Position numbers and translations under genes: made by a program. The notes beneath the pieces were generated by a model. The model ran no database searches, had not been told where the DNA came from, and saw nothing but the letters and a program-made list of their open reading frames with translations. From Bifidobacteriaceae bacterium (GTDB taxonomy: Bacteria > Actinomycetota > Actinomycetes > Actinomycetales > WQXJ01), in the NCBI GenBank assembly GCA_031279575.1, contig JAITIG010000149.1, positions 1 through 20,984 of the forward strand: 20,984 nucleotides of DNA, read 5' to 3'. Positions 15,808-20,984 of this stretch are shown in pieces (the first letter of the stretch is position 1; each line of letters starts with the position of its first letter).

Positions 15808-16095
15808 ATCGGACCACGGCGGCCGTTTGGCCCGCGATGGTCCGATTTGCGCCGCCCGCTTGGCCCGCCGCCCGCGTTGGCGCTGGTCAGCAGGCTGCGT
15901 CGGGCGGGTTGAGGCTGGTTGCGGTGTTCGGATCGGACCATGGCGGCGTTTCGCGCTGCGATGGTCCGATTTGTGTCCGCCGCCTCGGGCCGCCGCCGGC
16001 GTCTGCCCAGGTCGCGGCCCCGCCTCCGCCCGCCCGGCCCCGGCGTGGCCGCCCGGATCGGACCACGGCGGCGTTTCGCGCCGCGATGGTCCGAT
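15808..16095 (+). repeat. Hairpin-repeat cluster 1 (three 39-bp cores, ~125-bp period)
   Basis: Cores begin at 15808, 15932 and 16057 and are each 39 bp long: ATCGGACCAY, a 19-bp loop, then ATGGTCCGAT. The first and third have CAC instead of CAT at the inner end of the left arm. In the third copy the loop contains an additional perfect GCGGCG/CGCCGC stem. Spacing is 124 then 125 bp. All copies have the same orientation. The spacer between the first two closely resembles the spacer in cluster 2. The cluster fills the gap between the propeller gene and the membrane-protein gene. Confidence 0.95.
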
Positions 16096-16101
16096 TTGCG
16101 G

Positions 16102-16128
16102 GGCTGGGGGGTGGGTCTGCGGTAGGTT
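16102..16128 (+). other. Shared boundary sequence after cluster 1, possible promoter element
   Basis: GGCTGGGGGG, a Y, GGG, a few variable bases and GGTAGGT follow the last core; the same order occurs after cluster 2 at 18820–18844. TAGGTT at 16123–16128 fits a TAnnnT -10 box for the downstream membrane-protein gene, but no convincing -35 is seen. Confidence 0.35.
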
Positions 16129-16262
16129 GACTCAGTGCGCGGTTTTGGGGTTCACGCCCACTCGATGTTCGAGTCCGATGCCGTGCCGGCCGCGTTTTCC
16201 AGGTCCGGGGCGCAGCGCGGCCGCCGCGGTCGCGATGGCTCGCAACGGCGGCCGGGGGAGCG

Positions 16263-18428
16263 ATGGTGACGGCGGCCGGCCCCGAGTCGGTCGCGCCAGA
16301 GCCGGGCGCCGGCCCCGAGTCGGTCGCGCCAGAGCCGGGCGCCGGCGGCCCGCGCTTGAGCCGGGCAGCGGGGCGGGGGGCGCGCGCCTGGCGCCAGGTT
16401 GGCGCGTGGGCCCTCGCCTTGGCGGTTATCTTGATGGACGGCATCGCGCCTTACAACCCCGACATGGTGACTTACGTCTCGGCGGCGCTGCGCCGGGCCG
16501 ACCCAACCCTGTTCCCCGGCGACCTGTTCGCAGCCAGCTCGGCCGCCGCCATCACGCCGCAGTTCCTCAACGACCTGCTGCTGATCGGGGTCATGAAGCT
16601 GGGGTTGAGCTGGCTGGCGGCGGCGCTCGTCATCTACCTGCTGTGCGCCGCGGTGCTGGCCGGCGGCCTGGTCGCGCTGGCGGCCGCCATCAGCCGCCGC
16701 CACACCCTGCCAATAGCCGCCTTCCTCAGCTTGATGGTGGCGCACTCAACCTTCGGAGACGCCATCGGGCGCAACTGGGTGTGGATGAACAGCTGGGTCA
16801 ACCAGTCGATGGCAACCGCCCTGTCGGTTTGGGCGCTGGCGCTGGCGCTGCGCTCGCGCTGGCGCGGGGCGGGCGCGGTGCTGGCCGCCACCGCGCTGTT
16901 CCACCCCCAAGTTGGGCTCTACACCACCACGCTGGTGGCGATCTGGCTGGTGGTCAAAACCCACCGCCGATGGCGTTGGGCGCCGGCCGCGCCCCTGCTT
17001 GCGCCGGTCGTGGCGATGGCGGCCATCCAAGTGGCGTTTTCCCTGACCAGCAGCGCGCGAGTGCTTTCCGGACGCGACTTTGTGGCCGTTTACGCGGCGC
17101 TGCGCCACCCAACCTTGCTGCTGCCCAGCACCTGGTACTGGCCCAATGCTGTGCTCTACCTCGCGGTTGTCGGTTGCGCGCTGCTGGCGGTGCTGCTGGC
17201 GGCTGCGCGGCCAGCCCGGTTGGCGGCTTGGCGCGACTGGGGCCTGCCGACGCTCTGGCTGCTGGCGGCCGGCGGGGTGATCGTGGCCGGGCAATACGTT
17301 TTCACCGAGTTGGCGCCGGTGGCGTTGGTGCCCCAGCTTTACCCGGAGCGCTACTTTGGCTCGTTCCGGATCTGGGTTTGCCTGGTGTTCGCCGCCGCTT
17401 TGGGCAGCGCCCTGGAGCGGTCCAAGGTTTGGCTGGCCCTGGCGCTGCCGGTCTTGGTGGCGGCCCTTCAGTGGTATTACGCCAATTTCGCGTTGTCCCC
17501 TAGCCTGCTGCCCGCCGCCGCCATAACCATCCTGGCCGTGGCCCAGTCCGCCTGCGCCGCCCACCGCCACTCCCGCCCCGGCGCCCCCGCCCCCGCCGGG
17601 GCCCCGGCGGCCTCCCCGGACCAGTTGGTCGCCGCGGCCGGGGCGGCCGAGCCTGTGGTGGTCCCGGGCGCCGCTTCGCCTGACGCTCTTGCCGCCGCCA
17701 CCGGGCCTGAGCTGTTGCGCTCCTCGGCCGGGGCGGTCGAACTGGGCTTGCTGCCCGGCCCTGGCGCCCGCCCCGCCCCGGGTGGCCCGGATGGGGAGCC
17801 ACTGGCGGCGGCCTCCCCGGAACAGTTGGTCGCCGCGGCCGGGGCGGCCGGGGCGGCCGCGGCGGCGGGCCGGGCTCGGCCGGGGGCGCCGGTTTGGGCT
17901 GCGGTCGGGGCTTGGGTTGGGGCTGTCTGCCTGGCATTGGGCGCGGCGGTTGGCGCCGGCAGCGCGTTCTTGATCTGGTCCGAGGGCGAATTGCGGGTGC
18001 GCCAGTGGGCCGAGTTCGCCAACCCGCCGCCCGTCACCGCCGAAGACGCCCAGGCCCTCGCCGGCGCCCTGCCCCCGGACGCCGCCTTCCTGGCTGACCC
18101 GATGGAGTTCGCCTACTCCGCGCTGCACCTTTACGGGCAGCGCACGTTGGCGGCATCGTTCAAGAACATCCCTATCGACGGGGCGGCCATGGCCGAGTGG
18201 TTGGAGCGGCTAGAGCGTCTGGGCGCGGTGGAGCGCGTCGGCTCCGGCTACCAGGAGACTGGCAGTTCTTACGAGGCCATCCCGGTGGCGGATTTGGCCG
18301 TCATCGCCGCCGAATTCGGCGCCGACTACCTGGTGACCGGCCGCCACGCGGAGCAGCGCTACCTTGACAGCGAAGCGGTGGAACTGGTGGCCAGATCCCC
18401 CCGTTTCGCCATCTTCCGCATCCGCTAG
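16263..18428 (+). CDS. Polytopic membrane protein, GT-C/DUF6798-like
   Basis: This 721-residue protein has about 11–12 hydrophobic segments between residues 45 and 430 and one at about 545–575. It begins with a short repeat (GPESVAPEPGA twice). The first luminal-type loop carries acidic and aromatic residues (DGIAPYNPDMV) as in GT-C glycosyltransferases. The C-terminus (FLADPMEFAYSALHLYGQR, ASFKNIPIDGAAMAEWLERL, FGADYLVTGRH) resembles DUF6798-type proteins from memory. Residues about 435–540 form an Ala/Pro/Gly-rich insertion with a duplicated ASPDQLVAAAGAA motif. Substrate is unknown; cell-envelope or pilin glycosylation is a guess. ATG 16263 has GGGGGAG only 2 bp upstream; GTG 16266 would be spaced better. 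The gene sits between two related repeat clusters. Confidence 0.8.
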   Translation: MVTAAGPESVAPEPGAGPESVAPEPGAGGPRLSRAAGRGARAWRQVGAWALALAVILMDGIAPYNPDMVTYVSAALRRADPTLFPGDLFAASSAAAITPQFLNDLLLIGVMKLGLSWLAAALVIYLLCAAVLAGGLVALAAAISRRHTLPIAAFLSLMVAHSTFGDAIGRNWVWMNSWVNQSMATALSVWALALALRSRWRGAGAVLAATALFHPQVGLYTTTLVAIWLVVKTHRRWRWAPAAPLLAPVVAMAAIQVAFSLTSSARVLSGRDFVAVYAALRHPTLLLPSTWYWPNAVLYLAVVGCALLAVLLAAARPARLAAWRDWGLPTLWLLAAGGVIVAGQYVFTELAPVALVPQLYPERYFGSFRIWVCLVFAAALGSALERSKVWLALALPVLVAALQWYYANFALSPSLLPAAAITILAVAQSACAAHRHSRPGAPAPAGAPAASPDQLVAAAGAAEPVVVPGAASPDALAAATGPELLRSSAGAVELGLLPGPGARPAPGGPDGEPLAAASPEQLVAAAGAAGAAAAAGRARPGAPVWAAVGAWVGAVCLALGAAVGAGSAFLIWSEGELRVRQWAEFANPPPVTAEDAQALAGALPPDAAFLADPMEFAYSALHLYGQRTLAASFKNIPIDGAAMAEWLERLERLGAVERVGSGYQETGSSYEAIPVADLAVIAAEFGADYLVTGRHAEQRYLDSEAVELVARSPRFAIFRIR
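16278..16343 (+). repeat. Two perfect 33-bp tandem copies in the membrane-protein N-terminus
   Basis: A 33-bp unit is repeated exactly (16278–16310, 16311–16343), encoding GPESVAPEPGA twice in frame. It precedes the first membrane helix and looks like a recent slippage or duplication event. Confidence 0.93.
17607..17850 (+). repeat. 43-bp near-identical direct repeat inside membrane-protein gene
   Basis: Bases 17607–17649 and 17808–17850 are identical except for one base (GGACCAG versus GGAACAG), both encoding A-S-P-D/E-Q-L-V-A-A-A-G-A-A. They bracket most of the low-complexity insertion, suggesting it grew by duplication. Confidence 0.9.
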
Positions 18429-18503
18429 CGCCCGCGCCGCCCAGCCTCCGAGGCCACCGGCCGCCCGGGGCCACCAGACCCGCCCTGCCCACAGCACCGG
18501 CCC

Positions 18504-18791
18504 CGCCGTCCCCGGCCGCGCTTCGGCCCGCGCTGGCCCGATGTGCGCGCCCCCCTTCAGCCCAGCGCCGCCGCTTGCCAAGGTCACGATGCCGCCGCGC
18601 CGGCTTGGGGCCCGGTTCGCCGCCGGGATCGGACCATGGCGGCGTTTTGGCCCGCGATGGTCCGATTTGTGCCCGCCCGGCGCGGGCGGCGCCGGCGTTT
18701 GGGCTGGTCAGCGGGTCGCGTCGGGCGGGTTTGGGCTGGTCGCGGTGTTCGGATCGGACCATGGCGGCGTTTTGCCCCGCGATGGTCCGAT
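18504..18791 (+). repeat. Hairpin-repeat cluster 2 (two intact cores plus one decayed)
   Basis: Intact 39-bp cores start at 18628 and 18753, 125 bp apart, in the same orientation as the other clusters. A decayed right arm, CTGGCCCGAT followed by GTGCGCGC, lies at 18533–18542, one unit upstream of the first intact right arm (124 bp). An AAGGTC at the position of the second conserved element supports a degenerate third copy at about 18504. The element CGTTTGGGCTGGTC lies 68 bp into the first intact unit. The rest of 18429–18627 is GC-rich with no gene. Confidence 0.9.
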
Positions 18792-18819
18792 TTGTGTCCG
18801 CCCGGCGCGCGTGTTGGGC

Positions 18820-18844
18820 GGCTGGGGGGCGGGAACGGGTAGGT
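18820..18844 (+). other. Shared boundary sequence after cluster 2
   Basis: GGCTGGGGGG, C, GGG, AAC, GGGTAGGT: the same order and nearly the same bases as after cluster 1. It lies about 60 bp before the start of the DUF559-like gene and may be its promoter region; TAGTTT just after it fits TAnnnT. Confidence 0.35.
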
Positions 18845-18903
18845 AGTTTTACCGATCCACAGGTTTGGCGGTCTGGGACTGGCGAGGCGGCGGGGACCGG
18901 TGC

Positions 18904-19884
18904 ATGGTTTTGGGCGTGGACATTATCGCCAAGACATCGCTTGCAACTCCGAGAGACGCCCATTTGATCCGGGAGCAAGGCTACCGGCTCAGCGCTGGCG
19001 TTTATGTCAAGCCCAGCGCCGAGACCGCACCGGGCTGTTTGTTCAATCGGGCACGGGCTGCGCTGCTGGTCGCGCCGCCGGGTTCGATGATTTGCGGGAT
19101 CAGCGCCCTTTGCCTGACGGGGATCATGGTGCCGTTCGAATTGCTTCCCCTGGCGGACGGGCCGGTCGAGCTGCTGGTGCCGCGGCAGGCGGGACGGTTT
19201 CCCAAGCGGCCAGAAGTCAAGGTCCACCGCACTGACTTCCCGCCGCCCATTTGGCAGGGCAGCCCGGAAGGGGTGGCGTTGGCCCACCCCGCGTACTGCT
19301 GGCGGCAGGTTGTCTGCCAGTTGGTTGGGAGTTCCCTTTGGGTGCCAAGCTCGTCCGGCGGGCTGTATCCGGGGCTGTTCGAGGCGCCGGACAAGCGCGC
19401 CTTCTTGCAGGCGATCCAGCTGGGGGACGCGCTGGTGGCGCGGTCCCAGGGCATCATCGGACTAGACGAATTCGCCGCCAACCTGACCTCGGTGCCCGGC
19501 GGGCCGGGGTCCCAGATCGCCGTGAAGCTGTTCGCGTGGGTTCGCGCCCGAACCGATTCGCCGCGCGAGACCTTTGCGAGATTGATCGTGATCGACCTTG
19601 GTTTCCCGGAACCCGAGGTCAACCCCAAGGTCCTTGTAGACGGCCGGAGTTTCTACTTGGACGGCGGCTGGATCGAGGAGAAGATCGATCTCGAATACCA
19701 CGGGCGCGGTCATTTCGACGACCCGAGAGTCGCGGAGGGCGACGTCTACCGGCGCCGGGCACTGCTCAGCGCCAACTGGGTAGTCATCGAGGTGACCAAC
19801 TCGGATCTGTACCGTCCTCAGGCTTTCGCCGCGAGCCTCGGGGCCGCCTTCGCCGCTGCCCGCCGCCGCGCCGGACTCATCTAA
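18904..19884 (+). CDS. DUF559/Vsr-like nuclease-fold protein with AbiEi-like N-terminus
   Basis: This 326-residue protein resembles a common actinobacterial family that is often annotated as AbiEi antitoxin-like or endonuclease-domain (DUF559) protein. The N-terminal part has GYRLSAGVYVKP and AAGSMICGISAL-like segments (MICGISALCLTG). The C-terminal part looks like a PD-(D/E)XK fold: D253 in YLDGGW, E264 in DLEYHG, H270, then RRRALLSANWVVIEVT (about 287–302). The usual second catalytic Lys or Gln is not obvious (the ExK position reads E264-Y-H), so nuclease activity is uncertain. ATG 18904 is chosen, with GGGGA at 18892–18896; an in-frame TTG at 18865 would add 13 residues. It is flanked on both sides by hairpin-repeat clusters. 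There is no adjacent toxin gene. Confidence 0.78.
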   Translation: MVLGVDIIAKTSLATPRDAHLIREQGYRLSAGVYVKPSAETAPGCLFNRARAALLVAPPGSMICGISALCLTGIMVPFELLPLADGPVELLVPRQAGRFPKRPEVKVHRTDFPPPIWQGSPEGVALAHPAYCWRQVVCQLVGSSLWVPSSSGGLYPGLFEAPDKRAFLQAIQLGDALVARSQGIIGLDEFAANLTSVPGGPGSQIAVKLFAWVRARTDSPRETFARLIVIDLGFPEPEVNPKVLVDGRSFYLDGGWIEEKIDLEYHGRGHFDDPRVAEGDVYRRRALLSANWVVIEVTNSDLYRPQAFAASLGAAFAAARRRAGLI

Positions 19885-19987
19885 ACCACCTGGCGCCCCA
19901 GCGAAATCCCTCCGGTCTTGATGAAGCCCCGCCGGAAGTTCACCGATGCTGGCAAACCCGCCACAGGACCCGACTGGCGGCGGTGGG

Positions 19988-20984
19988 ATCGGACCATGGT
20001 GGCGGTTTGGGCAGCGATGGTCCGATTTATCCGCGCCCGGCGCGAGCGGCAACGGCGTTTGTCCTGGTCGCGGTGCCGGGGCTGCCGGGTTGGGGTTGGC
20101 GACGGTGTTCGGATCGGACCATGGCGGGGGTTTGGGGTGCGATGGTCCGATTTGTGCCCGCCCGGCGCGAGCGGCATCGGCGTTTGGGCTGGTCGCGATG
20201 CCGCGCCCGGCGGGTTGGGGCTGCTGGCGGTGTTCGGATCGGACCATGGCGGGGGTTTGGGCCGCGATGGTCCGATTTGTGCGCGCTTCGCCAGGTCCGC
20301 GGCGGCGTTTGCGCTGGTCGGCGGGTCGCGCCCCGGGGGCGGGGGCTGCTGGCGGTGTTCGGATCGGACCATGGCGGGGGTTTGGGGCGCGATGGTCCGA
20401 TTTGTGTCCGTCCGGCGCGGGCGGCAACTGCGTTTGGGCTGGTCGCGGCGCCGGGGCTGCCGGGTTGGGAGTGCTGGCGGCACCCAGATCGGACCATGGC
20501 GGGGGTTTGGGGCGCGATGGTCCGATTTGTTCGCGCCCGGCGCGGGCGGCAACTGCGTTTGGGCTGGTCGCGGCGCCGGGGCTGCCGGGTTCGGGTTGGC
20601 GGCGGCACCCAGATCGGACCATGGCGGGGGTTTGGGGCGCGATGGTCCGATTTGTGCGCGCTTTCTGGGCCCGCCGCCCGCGTTTGCGCTGGTCGGCGGG
20701 TCGCGCCCCCGGGGCGGAGGCTGCTGGCGGTGTTCAGATCGGACCATGGCGGGGGTTTGGGGCGCGATGGTCCGATTTGTGCGCGCCCGGGGCGGGCGGC
20801 AACTGCGTTTGGGCTGGTCGCGGCGCCGGGGCTGCCGGGTTGGGGGTGCTGGCGGCACCCAGATCGGACCATGGCGGGGGTTTGGGGCGCGATGGTCCGA
20901 TTTGTGGGCGCCTGGCGGCGGCGTGGGCGTTTGGACTGGTCAGCGGGGCGCGGGCGGCTCTGTCTGTTGGGCTGGGGAACGCGG
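19988..20984 (+). repeat. Hairpin-repeat cluster 3: eight cores at exact 125-bp period, to window edge
   Basis: Cores of 39 bp start at 19988, 20113, 20238, 20363, 20488, 20613, 20738 and 20863, with every step exactly 125 bp. Arms ATCGGACCAT and ATGGTCCGAT are invariant in all eight. The loop is GGCGGGGGTTTGGG-type in seven; the first differs. A second element, CGTTTGSGCTGGTC, lies 68 bp from the core start in the units I measured (20113, 20363, 20613) and 65 bp in the last unit. Spacers of two sequence classes alternate, with class II after the cores at 20238 and 20613 (375 bp apart). The 103 bp before the first core (19885–19987) hold nothing I recognise. No gene is supported in this 1.1 kb. 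Confidence 0.96.

Noticed and set aside
14286..15941. 551-codon minus-strand frame under the propeller gene
   Set aside because: It lies opposite a gene with signal peptide, RCC1-like motifs and ribosome site, and extends into hairpin repeats. Its sequence resembles no family.
15749..17503. 584-codon + frame running through cluster 1 into the membrane-protein gene
   Set aside because: It reads through hairpin repeats and an alternate frame of a better gene; composition is Gly/Arg/Ala random.
16746..18128. 460-codon minus-strand frame under the membrane-protein gene
   Set aside because: A shadow of GC-rich codons; the + frame has regular membrane helices.
19885..19987. Possible minus-strand gene fragment just after the DUF559-like gene (ends FIKTGGISLGRQVV)
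   Set aside because: Composition differs from the repeats and the frame is open, but it is only about 30 residues before the array begins and I recognise no family.
19462..20872. Three overlapping minus-strand frames (281–386 codons) across the repeat array
   Set aside because: The 125-bp unit is not a multiple of three, so the same repeat is read in all frames in turn. The frames stay open only because stops are rare in this GC-rich sequence. No domain, start context or ribosome site.
19988..20984. CRISPR array
   Set aside because: The repeated unit is 125 bp with related, not unique, spacers, and there are no cas genes nearby.

Overview
The window is about 70% GC, has tightly packed + strand genes and carries a 'conservon' module (CvnA–CvnB–CvnC–CvnD), which is characteristic of Actinobacteria. 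A monoderm, high-GC actinomycete fits; genus cannot be read from the sequence. All genes I accept are on the + strand.

Positions 1–5176 hold a conservon. It begins with the C-terminal part of a CvnA-type sensor-kinase-like protein whose tail has become a long collagen-like Gly-X-Y and Pro-Gly region. Next come a roadblock/LC7 protein (CvnB), a DUF742 protein with a disordered Pro/Ala/Gln-rich N-terminus (CvnC), a small GTPase (CvnD) and a PAS-domain protein with a long helical output region.

Positions 5173–9231 hold type IV pilus (T4P) motor genes: extension ATPase (PilB), retraction ATPase (PilT) and platform protein (PilC). cvnB/cvnC, cvnD/PAS, PAS/pilB and pilB/pilT overlap by 4–8 bp, and the other two gaps are 19 and 4 bp. 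cvn and pil therefore look like one co-translated operon, in which a GTPase/roadblock switch plausibly controls pilus use, as MglA/MglB do in Myxococcus.

A 479-bp leader (9232–9710) without a gene carries several inverted repeats and could fold into a multi-stem RNA before the pilin genes. Positions 9711–15689 encode two prepilin-like proteins, a large PilX/GspK-like protein without the usual Glu+5, and a secreted RCC1-type beta-propeller protein. Together these look like a pilus tip or minor-pilin set with a possible PilY1-like adhesin. No PilD, PilM/N/O or obvious compact major pilin is present.

Positions 15690–20984 are accessory-looking. A polytopic GT-C/DUF6798-like membrane protein and a DUF559/AbiEi-like protein are separated by three clusters of one repeat. 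Thirteen 39-bp cores, each a 10-bp inverted repeat (ATCGGACCAT / ATGGTCCGAT) around a 19-bp loop, are spaced at 125 bp (one gap is 124). Eight consecutive copies run to the right edge. A decayed fourteenth copy, a second element fixed 68 bp into the unit, a 375-bp higher-order period and G·U-tolerant stem extensions on the + strand point to an RNA-forming or phased-binding element. I cannot match it to a known family. This array and the conservon–pilus operon are the two most interesting parts of the window.
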